Assembly: GCF_007673235.1 (NCBI RefSeq) | Contig: NZ_VDZH01000003.1 | Coordinates: 469,168-533,167, forward strand | Direction of reading: 5' to 3' | Source of the DNA: Curtobacterium pusillum | GTDB taxonomy: Bacteria; Actinomycetota; Actinomycetes; Actinomycetales; Microbacteriaceae | Length of the DNA: 64,000 bases | Part shown: positions 8,017-16,072 of the stretch, piece by piece | How positions within the stretch are numbered: the first letter of the stretch is position 1 | Layout of the letters: each line of letters opens with the position of its first letter | Translations under genes and position numbers: made by a program | The notes under the pieces: model-generated | Told to the model about the DNA's origin: nothing | What the model saw: the letters and a program-made list of their open reading frames with translations, nothing else | Databases searched by the model: none

Positions 8017-8562
8017 ATGCGTGCCGACGCACAGCGGAACCGTGACGCGATCCTCACGGCGGCTCGAGAACTCTTCGACGCCGAGGGCATCCTCGCGCCC
8101 ATCGACGGGATCGCCACCCGGGCCGGAGTCGGCAACGCGACGCTCTACCGGAACTTCCCGACGCGCGACGACCTGCTCGCCGCAGTGATGGACGACAGTG
8201 TGCGCGCGATCATCGACGAGTCCGCCGACCTCGACGATGTCGATCCCGCCTCCGCGCTGCGCGAGTGGATGTTCCGGCTCACCTGGCAGCTCCGCGTGTG
8301 GCAGAACCTCCCGACCTGCATCGCCGACGCCATCGAGGACGAGGACTCGCCCGTCCGGACGATGTGCGCACGGCTGACCGGACGGACCGCGGAACTCCTC
8401 GACCGAGCCCGCGCAGCGGCGGCCGCCTCGAATGTCGACGCCAGCGCAGTCTTCGAGCTGTTGACCACGGTGTCGTGGGGTGTCGACCGGTTCGGGGACG
8501 ACGAGCAGCGAGCACGGGAGCGTGTGCAGCTGGCGACGGCAGGGGTCCTCGCCGCCGGCTGA
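8017..8562 (+). CDS. TetR family transcriptional regulator
   Basis: 181-residue repressor. The N-terminal HTH (about residues 10-55) has the TetR pattern AILTAARELFDAEG, then IATRAGVGNATLYRNFPTRDDLLAAV. The C-terminal ligand domain follows. ATG 8017 has CAGGAG 6-7 bp upstream. It sits divergent to the SDR gene across two palindromic sites, so autoregulation and control of the SDR are expected. A short hairpin CCGCCGG-N4-CCGGCGG straddles its stop codon (8552-8569) and may help end transcription. Confidence 0.92.
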   Translation: MRADAQRNRDAILTAARELFDAEGILAPIDGIATRAGVGNATLYRNFPTRDDLLAAVMDDSVRAIIDESADLDDVDPASALREWMFRLTWQLRVWQNLPTCIADAIEDEDSPVRTMCARLTGRTAELLDRARAAAAASNVDASAVFELLTTVSWGVDRFGDDEQRARERVQLATAGVLAAG

Positions 8563-8605
8563 CCGGCGGGCCGAGCGCCAGCGGCGACACCCCGCCCGAC
8601 GGTGG

Positions 8606-9091
8606 TCAGGCGGTGATGACCTTCACGGAACCGGCGATGGTCGCGGCGTCCTCGGCGAGCGCGACGACCGGGTCCGGGAGCCGGGTGGTCGCACCGACGA
8701 GCTTGCGCGCACCCCAGCCGACGAAGCTGCCGACGATCGCGCCGACGCCGCCGAGGATCGCACCCTCGATGCGGAGGTCCCGCTTGCCCGTCGTCCCGAG
8801 CGCGGCACCGGCGAGTGCACCTGAGGCCACCCGGCCGATCAGACCGGCGGGGGAGATGCGGTTCGGGGTCCCGGGCAGCTTGTCCCCGATGAGCTCACCC
8901 ACGGCGGAGGCGACGAGTACGCCACGGCCGATCGGGGTGCTGAACACCTTCCAGTCCTGCCACGACCCCTTCAGCGAGGAACGGTCGTGGTTCAGCGCCA
9001 TGACGGCGAGCGGGGTCGCGCTCCGGCCACCACTGAGGATGCCCAGCGCCAGGGTGCGGACCAGGGTGTGCTGCTCGTTCTTCTTGCTCAT
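8606..9091 (-). CDS. DUF4126-like membrane protein
   Basis: 161 residues, glycine- and alanine-rich with several weakly hydrophobic helices (for example GVLVASAVGELIGDKLPG, SGALAGAALG and AILGGVGAIVGSFVGWGAR). This matches my recollection of DUF4126 membrane proteins, whose function is unknown. It diverges from the PadR gene at 9249. A 9-bp inverted repeat in the gap could let PadR control it as well. Fold and location are predicted only. Confidence 0.7.
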   Translation of the reverse strand: MSKKNEQHTLVRTLALGILSGGRSATPLAVMALNHDRSSLKGSWQDWKVFSTPIGRGVLVASAVGELIGDKLPGTPNRISPAGLIGRVASGALAGAALGTTGKRDLRIEGAILGGVGAIVGSFVGWGARKLVGATTRLPDPVVALAEDAATIAGSVKVITA

Positions 9092-9135
9092 CGGTTCTCC
9101 TGTCGAGTCCGTTCGGAACCTACTCTTGCGCTCCT

Positions 9136-9181
9136 GGTACTCAGCGTTACTATGTACTGGTAGTCAACGACACTGAGTACC
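9136..9181. promoter_or_regulatory. Inverted repeat upstream of padR-type gene
   Basis: Perfect 9-bp arms GGTACTCAG (9136-9144) and CTGAGTACC (9173-9181) enclose 28 bp that include a smaller ACTA/TAGT dyad. The element sits between the divergent DUF4126-like and PadR genes and is a candidate PadR operator. Confidence 0.55.
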
Positions 9182-9228
9182 GGCGCCATGACCGGCGCCA
9201 TGACCGGCAGCACGACCGGCACCACGAC
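9182..9228 (+). repeat. 12-bp tandem repeat in the PadR leader
   Basis: Two exact copies of GGCGCCATGACC (9182-9205) are followed by two degenerate copies beginning GGCAGCACGACC and GGCACCACGAC. The array ends 20 bp before the PadR start codon, in the presumed 5' untranslated region. Confidence 0.7.
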
Positions 9229-9248
9229 ATCGACAGCAGGAGGCACGC

Positions 9249-9596
9249 ATGCCCAAGCAGGAGACCGAGATGCTCAAGGGCATCCTCGAGGGGATCGTCC
9301 TCGCCGTGCTCGTCGGCCGACCGGCCCACGGGTACGAGATCACGGCCTCGCTCCGGGAGCAGGGCTTCACCGACATCGCCGAGGGCACCGTCTACGCCCT
9401 GCTCGTCCGCATCGAGCAGCGCGGCCTCGTAGACGTCGAGAAGGTCCCCTCGGAGAAGGGCCCGCCCCGCAAGGTGTTCACCCTGAACGCCCGCGGGCAG
9501 GAGCAACTCGACGACTTCTGGCAGGCATGGGCCTTCCTCTCCGAGCGGCTCGACCACCTCAAGCACACCACCACCAGCACGAACGGACAGGACTGA
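9249..9596 (+). CDS. PadR family transcriptional regulator
   Basis: Winged-helix regulator, 115 residues, with the PadR signature ILAVLVGRPAHGYEIT and the wing region EGTVYALLVRIEQRGLVDVEKV. ATG 9249 follows AGGAGGCACGC. PadR proteins of this size commonly repress an adjacent multidrug transporter. Here the gene is followed after 2 bp by a DUF1048 gene and then a DrrAB-like ABC exporter, a frequent PadR-DUF1048-ABC arrangement in Gram-positives. Ligand unknown. Confidence 0.93.
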   Translation: MPKQETEMLKGILEGIVLAVLVGRPAHGYEITASLREQGFTDIAEGTVYALLVRIEQRGLVDVEKVPSEKGPPRKVFTLNARGQEQLDDFWQAWAFLSERLDHLKHTTTSTNGQD

Positions 9597-9598
9597 CC

Positions 9599-9967
9599 AT
9601 GGGGATCTCGATCTCGGACATCACGACCAAGCTCATCGGCGACAAGAAGCGCTGGAAGCAGTACAAGGCCCGCACGGCAGCGCTGCCGACGAGTCACCGC
9701 ACCGCCATCGACGGCATCGAGCGGTACCTGATGTACACCGGCCCGAACGACGGCGAGCAGCTCATGCGCATGCTCGACGACCTCGCCGACCTGTTCGAGC
9801 AGAGCGCCGCCGACGGCACGAGCGTCCGCGCGGTGGTCGGCGACGACCCGATCGCCTTCGCCGAGGAGTTCAAGGCGAACTACGGCATCGGCTCGTGGCT
9901 CAGCAAGGAGCAGCAGCGCCTCGTCGACGCGATCGACAAGGCCGACAGGGAACGAGACCCCTCGTGA
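9599..9967 (+). CDS. DUF1048 domain protein
   Basis: 122-residue soluble helical protein. It has the DUF1048 pattern: early DKKRWKQYKARTAALP, central IDGIERYLMYTG and later DPIAFAEEFKANYG. It starts 2 bp after the PadR stop and ends overlapping the GTG of the ABC ATPase (GTGA), so all three are translationally coupled. The molecular role of DUF1048 is not known; its constant companionship with PadR and exporters suggests an accessory or sensing role. Confidence 0.88.
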   Translation: MGISISDITTKLIGDKKRWKQYKARTAALPTSHRTAIDGIERYLMYTGPNDGEQLMRMLDDLADLFEQSAADGTSVRAVVGDDPIAFAEEFKANYGIGSWLSKEQQRLVDAIDKADRERDPS

Positions 9968-10725
9968 CCGCGGCGATCCGGGTCCGGGGGCTCGAGAAGT
10001 CCTTCGGTGACCTGCACGTCCTGCGTGGCGTCGACCTCGACGTCGAGGCCGGCTCCGTGGTCGCCCTGCTCGGTTCGAACGGCGCGGGCAAGACCACCAC
10101 GATCCGGATCCTCGCGACGCTGGCGAAGGCCACGGCCGGCACGGCGTCGGTCGCGGGACACGACGTGGCCGCGGAACCCGGTGCGGTCCGCGAGTCGATC
10201 AGCCTCACCGGGCAGTTCGCCGCAGTCGACGAGGTCCTGACGGGTCGCGAGAACCTCGTCCTCGTCGCCCGGCTCCGGCACCTGCCGCACGCCGGCACCA
10301 TCGCCGACGACCTGCTCGCCCGGTTCTCCCTCACCGAGGCGGGGTCGCGTCGTGCCGGGACCTACTCGGGCGGGATGCGTCGACGGCTCGACATCGCGAT
10401 GAGCCTGATCGGGGACCCGGCCGTGGTGTTCCTCGACGAACCGACGACCGGCCTCGACCCAGAGGCACGCATCGAGGTCTGGGACGCCGTCCGCGCCCTC
10501 GCCGCCAGCGGCACCACCGTGCTGCTCACCACGCAGTACCTGGACGAGGCCGAGCACCTCGCCGACCGCATCGCCATCCTGCACGAGGGTCGCATCATCG
10601 CCGACGGCACCCTCGCCGAACTCCAGCGACTGCTCCCGCCCGCGAAGGTCGAGTACGTCGAGAAGCAACCCACGCTCGAGGACGTCTTCCTCGCAGTCAT
10701 CGGCCACGAGAAGGAGGTCGCGTGA
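9964..10725 (+). CDS. ABC transporter ATP-binding protein (DrrA-like)
   Basis: ATPase of 253 residues. Walker A GSNGAGKTT near residue 37, signature YSGGMRRRLDIA near 133, Walker B AVVFLDEPTTGLDP and switch His in LLTTQYLDEAEHL are all intact. This matches the DrrA-type subfamily that powers antibiotic or lipid export. The start GTG 9964 overlaps the DUF1048 stop. It pairs with the downstream ABC-2 permease and is probably induced when PadR releases. Confidence 0.94.
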   Translation: MTAAIRVRGLEKSFGDLHVLRGVDLDVEAGSVVALLGSNGAGKTTTIRILATLAKATAGTASVAGHDVAAEPGAVRESISLTGQFAAVDEVLTGRENLVLVARLRHLPHAGTIADDLLARFSLTEAGSRRAGTYSGGMRRRLDIAMSLIGDPAVVFLDEPTTGLDPEARIEVWDAVRALAASGTTVLLTTQYLDEAEHLADRIAILHEGRIIADGTLAELQRLLPPAKVEYVEKQPTLEDVFLAVIGHEKEVA

Positions 10726-11486
10726 TGTCCGCCCACCCGATCCACGACACCGCCGTCCTGACCGGGCGCTCCCTGAAGCACGTGCTCCGGAGCCCCGACA
10801 CGATCATCACCACCGCCGTGATGCCCATCGCGTTCCTGCTGCTGTTCGTCTACGTCTTCGGCGGCGCGATCGAGACCGGGAGCACTTCGTACGTCGACTA
10901 CCTGCTGCCGGGGATCCTGCTCATCACGGTGGCGTCCGGGGTGGCGTACACGTCCTACCGGCTGTTCCTCGACCTGCAGGCCGGGATCGACGAACGCTTC
11001 CGGTCGATGCCGATCGTGCGCGCGGCGTCGCTGTGGGCGCACGTGCTGACGTCCCTCGTCGCCAACCTGGTGTCGGTGACGGTGGTCGTCGGGGTCGCCC
11101 TGCTCATGGGGTTCCGGAGCAGTGCGGGCGTCGGTGCGTGGCTCGCGGTGCTCGGGATCCTCGTCCTGTTCACCCTGGCGCTCACCTGGATCGCGGTCGT
11201 GGCGGGGCTGTCGGCGAAGTCGGTGGACGGCGCGAGCGCGTTCTCGTACCCGCTGATCTTCCTGCCGTTCATCAGCTCGGCGTTCGTGCCGACGGACACC
11301 ATGCCCGGTCCGGTCCGCTGGTTCGCAGAGCACCAGCCGGTCACGTCCATCGTGAACTCGATCCGTGCGCTGTTCGCGGGGCAGGCACCCGAGTCCGACC
11401 TGTGGGTCGCGTCGGCCTGGTGCGTCGGGATCCTGCTCGTCGCCTTCGGCGCCGCGACCCTGGTGCAGCGCCGGCGGGTCGGCTGA
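10725..11486 (+). CDS. ABC-2 type transporter permease (DrrB-like)
   Basis: 253-residue membrane protein with about six hydrophobic segments, starting with a cytoplasmic amphipathic stretch and MPIAFLLLFVYVFGGAI. ATG 10725 lies 7 bp after AAGGAGG, and GTG 10722 is an alternative; both overlap the stop of the ATPase gene. With the DrrA-like ATPase it should form an exporter. Substrate unknown; relatives export drugs, and the PadR linkage suggests xenobiotic efflux (inference). Confidence 0.92.
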   Translation: MSAHPIHDTAVLTGRSLKHVLRSPDTIITTAVMPIAFLLLFVYVFGGAIETGSTSYVDYLLPGILLITVASGVAYTSYRLFLDLQAGIDERFRSMPIVRAASLWAHVLTSLVANLVSVTVVVGVALLMGFRSSAGVGAWLAVLGILVLFTLALTWIAVVAGLSAKSVDGASAFSYPLIFLPFISSAFVPTDTMPGPVRWFAEHQPVTSIVNSIRALFAGQAPESDLWVASAWCVGILLVAFGAATLVQRRRVG

Positions 11487-11499
11487 CGCGACCAACAGA

Positions 11500-11543
11500 C
11501 GGACTGGAGGCGCGGTGCCAGCTCGCACCGCGCCTCCAGTCCG
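11500..11543. repeat. Dispersed palindrome copy 2 (terminator-like)
   Basis: Perfect 19-bp arms CGGACTGGAGGCGCGGTGC (11500-11518) and GCACCGCGCCTCCAGTCCG (11525-11543) with a 6-nt loop, starting 14 bp after the ABC permease stop. It very likely ends the PadR-ABC operon transcript. Confidence 0.88.
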
Positions 11544-11604
11544 ATGATGGTCACCTGCAGACCGCCACCCGGTCTGCTGAGGCGCCGCGAGTAGCGTCCG
11601 CCGC

Positions 11605-12252
11605 ATGAGCAACGTCATCCTCTTCGGCGGCCACGGCAAGGTCGCACTCCTCGCCACCCGGATCCTCGCCGACCGCGGCCACACCGTCACCTCGGTCATC
11701 CGCGACCCCGACCAGGCCGACGAGATCCGCGCCCACGGCGGCGAGCCGCACGTCGCGGACATCCAGCAGCAGACCCTCACCGACTTCGCCGAACTCATCC
11801 ACGGGCACGACGCCGTCGTGTGGTCCGCGGGTGCCGGCGGGGGATCCGCCGACCGGACGTGGGCGATCGACCGTGATGCCGCCGTGCTGTCCGTCCAGGG
11901 AGCCGCGAAGGCCGGCGTCGACCGGTACGTGATGGTGTCCTGGTCCGGATCGGTCCTCGACCACGGGGTCCCGCAGGACAACGACTTCTTCGCGTACGCG
12001 CAGTCGAAGATGATCGCCGACGCCGTCCTCCGTGACTCGGGGCTGCGGTGGACCGTCGTCGCACCGAGCACCCTCACCGACGACGAGCCCACCGGCTCGG
12101 TCGACTGGGACGGGTCCTCGACCGAGGTGCCGCGCGGGGACGTCGCGCACGTCGTGGCGGACGCGGTCGAGAGCGACGAGACCGTCGGGAAGACCATCCG
12201 CTTCAACACCGGCTCGACCCCGATCGCCGACTTCCTCCGCTCGGCGGGCTGA
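11605..12252 (+). CDS. NAD(P)H-binding (NmrA/YwnB-like) protein
   Basis: 215-residue atypical short-chain dehydrogenase with N-terminal ILFGGHGKVALLATRILADRG as the dinucleotide loop. It lacks a clear catalytic Tyr-xxx-Lys. Patterns WSAGAGG and YVMVSWSGS fit the NAD(P)-binding DUF/NmrA-like group related to flavin and quinone oxidoreductases. It is the first of three consecutive plus-strand genes (this, an SDR and an alpha/beta hydrolase). Role unknown. Confidence 0.82.
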   Translation: MSNVILFGGHGKVALLATRILADRGHTVTSVIRDPDQADEIRAHGGEPHVADIQQQTLTDFAELIHGHDAVVWSAGAGGGSADRTWAIDRDAAVLSVQGAAKAGVDRYVMVSWSGSVLDHGVPQDNDFFAYAQSKMIADAVLRDSGLRWTVVAPSTLTDDEPTGSVDWDGSSTEVPRGDVAHVVADAVESDETVGKTIRFNTGSTPIADFLRSAG

Positions 12253-12257
12253 GCACC

Positions 12258-13043
12258 GTGGCACGCAACCGCGACCCCTACCGCGGCCGGCTCGCCGTCG
12301 TCACCGGTGCGAGCGGCGGCATCGGCGAGTCCCTGGCGGAGGGCCTCGCGGCGGGCGGAGCCGACCTCGTGCTCGTCGCCCGCTCGGCCGACCGCCTCGA
12401 GACCGTGGCGGGTCGTCTCCGCTCGCGTCACGGTGTCTCGGTGCGGGTACTGCCGGCGGACCTCGCGACCGGTCCCGGCGTCGACTCGGTGATCGAGGCG
12501 CTGCAGGGCACACGGGTCGACGTCCTCGTCGCGAACGCCGGTGTCGGGTGGCACGGCTCCTTCGCGGAGCAGCCCGACGACGGCATCGTCCAGCAGATCG
12601 CCCTCAACGAGACCGCGGTGGTGCGGCTCGTCCGCGCGTTCCTCCCCGGGATGACCGCGCGCCGGGTGGGCGGCGTGATGACGGTCGCGTCGACGGCGTC
12701 CTTCCAGCCGACACCGCACATGGCGCTCTACGGTGCGACGAAGGCGTTCGTGCTCTCGTTCACCGAGGCGCTGTGGGAGGAGACCCGGGGCTCCGGCGTC
12801 CGGGTCCTCGCGCTCTGTCCAGGCCCGACGTCGACCGGATTCTTCGAGGCTGCCGGCGGCGGGTCCTTCCTGGAGGGCGGACGGCAGACCGCGGACGAGG
12901 TCGCACGGGTCGGGCTCGAGGCGTTCGCGCGGAACGGGGGTCCGACGGTGGTTTCCGGTGCCCGGAACGCCGTGATGGCCAGCGCGCACCGGTTCGTGCC
13001 GCGGGGGCTGATGGCGCGCATGTCCGCGATGGTGATGCGATGA
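12258..13043 (+). CDS. SDR family oxidoreductase (YqjQ/DltE-like)
   Basis: 261-residue classical SDR: TGASGGIGESLAEGL cofactor motif near residue 13, VANAGVG, catalytic Ser in VASTAS and Tyr/Lys in YGATKAF. The tail LMARMSAMVMR is basic and amphipathic. GTG 12258 is the best start, since the frame further upstream overlaps the previous gene. The stop overlaps the next ATG (ATGA), coupling it to an alpha/beta hydrolase. Substrate probably a lipid or ketone, but not determinable. Confidence 0.9.
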   Translation: MARNRDPYRGRLAVVTGASGGIGESLAEGLAAGGADLVLVARSADRLETVAGRLRSRHGVSVRVLPADLATGPGVDSVIEALQGTRVDVLVANAGVGWHGSFAEQPDDGIVQQIALNETAVVRLVRAFLPGMTARRVGGVMTVASTASFQPTPHMALYGATKAFVLSFTEALWEETRGSGVRVLALCPGPTSTGFFEAAGGGSFLEGGRQTADEVARVGLEAFARNGGPTVVSGARNAVMASAHRFVPRGLMARMSAMVMR

Positions 13044-13741
13044 CGAACCCGACGGTCCTCTTCGTGCACGGCGCGCTCGTCCGCGACGGTGCGTGGTGGT
13101 GGGGCCCGACGGCCGACCTCCTCCGGGAACGCACCGGCATCGAGAGCCGAGCGGTCGCGTTGCCGTCCTGCGGCGAGACCGAGGCGGCCGGTGGCCTGAC
13201 CGAGGACGCCGCGGCGCTGCGCCGAGCACTCGACGAGGTGCCCGAGGCGCTCCTCGTGGGCCACTCCTACGGCGGGACCGTCATCGCCGAGGCCGGCCCG
13301 CACCCCGCCGTGTCGCACCTCCTGCTCGTGTCGTCCTACCTGCCGCCGGTCGGGTCGTCGCAGGGTTCGATCATGTCCGGCGAGCCGGACCCCGTCGCGG
13401 TCCGCCAGGACGACGACGGACGCATCGTCGTCGACGGGTACGACGCGGACTCGTTCGGAGCACGGTTCCTGCAGGACGCCGACGAGGCCACCCGCCGCGA
13501 GGCCTGGAGCCGCGTCACCTCGCAGGACGTCCGAGCGTTCGGGACGCCGACGACCGCGGCCGGGTGGACGGACGTGGACTCCACGGCGATCGTGTGCGGT
13601 GACGACCGATCGACCACGGTCGCCCTGCAGCGGCAGCACGCCGAACGGGCCACGCGCGCCGTCGAGCTGCCGACCGGGCACCACCCGTTCATCAGTCGAC
13701 CGGACCTCGTCGTCGAGCAGCTCGAGGCGTTCCTGGTCTGA
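13040..13741 (+). CDS. Alpha/beta fold hydrolase
   Basis: 233-residue hydrolase. The nucleophile elbow is GHSYGGT, and the oxyanion motif VHGALVRDGAWWW lies near the N-terminus. A candidate acid is in VCGDDRS and the catalytic His in TGHHPFISRP. It resembles the methylesterase/salicylate-ester-like branch of small actinobacterial hydrolases. It is translationally coupled to the SDR by ATGA. Its last 50 bp overlap the 3' end of a convergent gene. Confidence 0.9.
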   Translation: MTNPTVLFVHGALVRDGAWWWGPTADLLRERTGIESRAVALPSCGETEAAGGLTEDAAALRRALDEVPEALLVGHSYGGTVIAEAGPHPAVSHLLLVSSYLPPVGSSQGSIMSGEPDPVAVRQDDDGRIVVDGYDADSFGARFLQDADEATRREAWSRVTSQDVRAFGTPTTAAGWTDVDSTAIVCGDDRSTTVALQRQHAERATRAVELPTGHHPFISRPDLVVEQLEAFLV

Positions 13742-14261
13742 CCGGGCGCGCCGGCAGGTCGTTCCACACATCGGCCCAGACCGACTCGAAGTCGACCGGT
13801 CGGAGGTCCCCGGCCCGGAGTGCGCGCTCCGTGACGGCCAACGCGTCGAGGGAACGCCGGAGCAGCCGGACGTCCCCGTGGACCTCGGGCCGGCCGTTGC
13901 CGTGGAACGTCGTCACGGTGACCGAGCGGACACCGGGTCGCAGCCGCCGGGTCGCTCGGGCGAGCGTCGCGAACCCACCCCCGTACACGAGCACCGCCGC
14001 CAGGGTGCCGATGACCGGCGACCCGGCGAGCGCCGCCATCACCGCGACGGCGAGGAGCGCCCCGACGCCCGGCCACGTCGACCACGCCCGCAGCCGCGCA
14101 CGTTCGCTCCGCGTGGTGCCGGGCGGGAAGACGACCAGGGTGCGGCTGCTCCACATCGTGCGACCCACAGGGCGTGCCGAGCAGCTGCCCCAGACGTGCG
14201 GTCCGTCGACCACTCGGGCGCGCAGGTCCGCTCCGGTCCGGTGCCACGTGGCGTGGCTCAC
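13692..14261 (-). CDS. Hypothetical membrane protein
   Basis: 189 residues with two adjacent hydrophobic helices (about residues 65-100: GVGALLAVAVMAALAG and IGTLAAVLVYGGGFATL) flanked by basic arginine-rich segments. The tail contains FESVWADVWNDLPARPV. I do not recognise a named family with confidence. GTG 14261 overlaps the stop of the upstream gene (GTGA), so the two form a coupled pair. The 3' end runs 50 bp into the convergent hydrolase gene. Confidence 0.65.
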   Translation of the reverse strand: MSHATWHRTGADLRARVVDGPHVWGSCSARPVGRTMWSSRTLVVFPPGTTRSERARLRAWSTWPGVGALLAVAVMAALAGSPVIGTLAAVLVYGGGFATLARATRRLRPGVRSVTVTTFHGNGRPEVHGDVRLLRRSLDALAVTERALRAGDLRPVDFESVWADVWNDLPARPVRPGTPRAARRRGPVD

Positions 14262-14788
14262 CGCGACACCTCGGCCCGCACGGGCTCGACGACGTCACGG
14301 TGCCGGATCGCCGAGACGCAGGGGAAGCAGAGCAGGTCGCCCTCCCGGACGTCCGCGGGCAACGGTGCCGGCAGCCGGTGGAAGGGTTCGCCGTCCGTTC
14401 CGTCGTACGGCGTGACCACGGAGGTCCGGGTCGGCGCGGCCGTGCTGACCCGTCCGATCAACCGCACCTGGTCGAGCACGGCGAACGGGGGCAGCACGGC
14501 GTCGAGCTCGAGGAGTACCAGACCGGTCCGCGGTCGACGGACCCGGAGGACCGAGGCGACGGCGACGCTCACGTCGCGCGGCGTCCACGAGCGCGGTCGG
14601 TAGCGGGGCGGCGCCTGCTCGGCGGTGTGCACGCACGGGGTGCCGGTCAGTCCGGCGAGCCGCACCATCGACACGGCGGCGACCAGGACGTCGTCGGTGG
14701 TGGTCTCGGTGTGGGCCGGCCAGAGGGCGGGGTCCATCGGTTCCGGGAGGGACGCGCGGAGCGTCGGGAGGATCGCTGTGAGGGTCAC
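14258..14788 (-). CDS. Hypothetical protein coupled to the membrane protein
   Basis: 176-residue soluble protein from GTG 14788 (VTLTAILPTL). It contains PRDVSVAVASVLRVRRPRTGLVLLELDAVLPPFAVLDQVRLIGRV, given here only as its position near residues 70-115. That segment looks like an all-beta barrel fragment. Near the end CFPCVSAIRHRD has a CxxC-like pair (Cys-Phe-Pro-Cys). Function unknown. It overlaps the downstream membrane protein by GTGA. A much longer frame exists upstream but overlaps the SDR gene antisense and is rejected. Confidence 0.55.
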   Translation of the reverse strand: MTLTAILPTLRASLPEPMDPALWPAHTETTTDDVLVAAVSMVRLAGLTGTPCVHTAEQAPPRYRPRSWTPRDVSVAVASVLRVRRPRTGLVLLELDAVLPPFAVLDQVRLIGRVSTAAPTRTSVVTPYDGTDGEPFHRLPAPLPADVREGDLLCFPCVSAIRHRDVVEPVRAEVSR

Positions 14789-14880
14789 ACCGACACGATC
14801 CGTCCGGGAGCCGGCCCGGGGAACGGGTCCTGACGGACTCCTCACGCCCCGGTGCCGACTCCGTGCGGCGCCCTGACGGC

Positions 14881-15582
14881 TCAGGCGAACTGGGCGTAGA
14901 AGCGCTCGGGCTCGTGCGCGAGCGACGCCTTCACCATCGCGCTCCAGTCGTCCACCACGACCTCGGCCGCACCACGCTCGACCCCGTCGAGTGCAGCCCG
15001 CGCGGCCTCCGCCGGGTCGATCATCGGGCCCTCGTACCCGGCCATGATGTCGGTGTCGGCCGCGCCGAGGTGGAGGCCCTGCACCGTGATGCCCTTCGCG
15101 GTGAGTTCGAGTCGGGCGGCGTTCGTCATGTTCCACTCCGCGGCCTTCGCCGCTGCGTACCCGCCGGAGCCCGGGTAGGCGAACCACGACAGCGCCGACA
15201 GCACGTTCACGATCCCGCCGCCGCCGTTCCGTTCGATGACCGGCGCGAAGGCCCGGACCATCCCCAGGTTGCCCCAGAAGTGCGTGTCCATCTCGCGTCG
15301 GACGTCGTCCAGGGGGTCCGTGAGCAGGGAGCCGGTCGTCGCGATCCCCGCGTTGTTGACCAGCAGCGTGACGTCCGACGCCGCGGCGGCAGCGGCGGCG
15401 ATCGACGCCTGGTCGGTGATGTCCAGCGGCAGGACCTCGACGCCCTCGATGTCGACGAGCTCGGGGCGGCGGGCGGTGGCGTAGACCTTGGCCGCTCCGC
15501 GTTCGAGCAGCTGCAGCACGAAGCGTCGTCCGATGCCGCGGTTCGAGCCCGTGACGAGTGCGACCGATCCAGCGATGTCCAT
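14881..15582 (-). CDS. SDR family oxidoreductase, MerR-linked
   Basis: 233-residue classical SDR with TGSNRGIGRRFVLQLLERG near residue 11, NNAG, Ser in VLSALSW and Tyr/Lys in YAAAKAAEW. It resembles the SDR at 7194 in layout (both end in a short helical tail) and may be a distant paralogue. It diverges from a MerR regulator at 15668 across a clear dyad. The promoter reading toward this gene has the unusually long spacer that MerR proteins need, so it is the probable target. Confidence 0.9.
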   Translation of the reverse strand: MDIAGSVALVTGSNRGIGRRFVLQLLERGAAKVYATARRPELVDIEGVEVLPLDITDQASIAAAAAAASDVTLLVNNAGIATTGSLLTDPLDDVRREMDTHFWGNLGMVRAFAPVIERNGGGGIVNVLSALSWFAYPGSGGYAAAKAAEWNMTNAARLELTAKGITVQGLHLGAADTDIMAGYEGPMIDPAEAARAALDGVERGAAEVVVDDWSAMVKASLAHEPERFYAQFA

Positions 15583-15625
15583 GGTGTTCCTCCTGCCGGG
15601 CGGGCACTTCCCGCGGCGGCTCGGC

Positions 15626-15658
15626 TACGCTAAGACCTGACATCCATGTGAGGTGCAA
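15626..15658 (-). promoter_or_regulatory. MerR-type promoter/operator of the SDR gene
   Basis: On the minus strand TTGCAC (15658-15653) and TTAGCG or TAGCGT near 15626-15633 are 19-20 bp apart. The dyad ACCTGACAT (15635-15643) CC ATGTGAGGT (15646-15654), 8 of 9 bases paired, fills the spacer. A 19-20 bp spacer with a central dyad is the hallmark of MerR-activated promoters. Confidence 0.65.
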
Positions 15659-15667
15659 GGAGGAATC

Positions 15668-16069
15668 GTGCGCATCGGAGACCTCGCCGCCGCGACCGGG
15701 GCCAGCGTCCGCTCACTGCGGTACTACGAGGAGCAGGGCCTGCTCGTCGCGACCCGCACGCCGAGCGGGCAGCGCGTGTACGGCGCACCCGCGGTCGAAC
15801 GCGTGCAGCTCGTCCAGCAGCTCTTCGCCGCCGGGCTGCCCAGCCGGACCATCGTGCAACTGCTGCCCTGCGTCGACTCCGGTCGGGCGACCCCGGAGTC
15901 CTTTGCGCTGCTGGTGTCCGAGCGCGACCGGATCACGGCACAGCTGGCCGAACTCGAGGCCGCACGGGAACGGCTCGACGAGGTCATCGCGATCAGCGAG
16001 CACCCGACGCCCGAGCACTGCCCGGCGCTCCGGGAGCCCCAGCCGCAGGCGCAGGCGCAGGCGGCCTGA
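15668..16069 (+). CDS. MerR family transcriptional regulator
   Basis: 133 residues. The N-terminal HTH is VRIGDLAAATGASVRSLRYYEEQGLL followed by the wing GQRVYG; this span is residues 1-38. A coiled-coil dimerisation helix follows (about 75-110: ERDRITAQLAELEAARERLDEV). There is no metal-binding Cys cluster apart from Cys67 and Cys near the tail, so the inducer is more likely organic. GTG 15668 follows AAGGAGGAATC. The tail is a Gln-Ala repeat (QPQAQAQAQAA). Confidence 0.92.
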   Translation: MRIGDLAAATGASVRSLRYYEEQGLLVATRTPSGQRVYGAPAVERVQLVQQLFAAGLPSRTIVQLLPCVDSGRATPESFALLVSERDRITAQLAELEAARERLDEVIAISEHPTPEHCPALREPQPQAQAQAA

Positions 16070-16072
16070 CGA

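Noticed and set aside
14258..15658. Long minus-strand reading frame spanning the SDR gene
   Set aside because: Only the 3' part (to GTG 14788) looks like a protein; the rest runs in another frame over the SDR gene at 14881-15582 and is Arg/Gly/Pro-rich as expected from an out-of-frame high-GC shadow.
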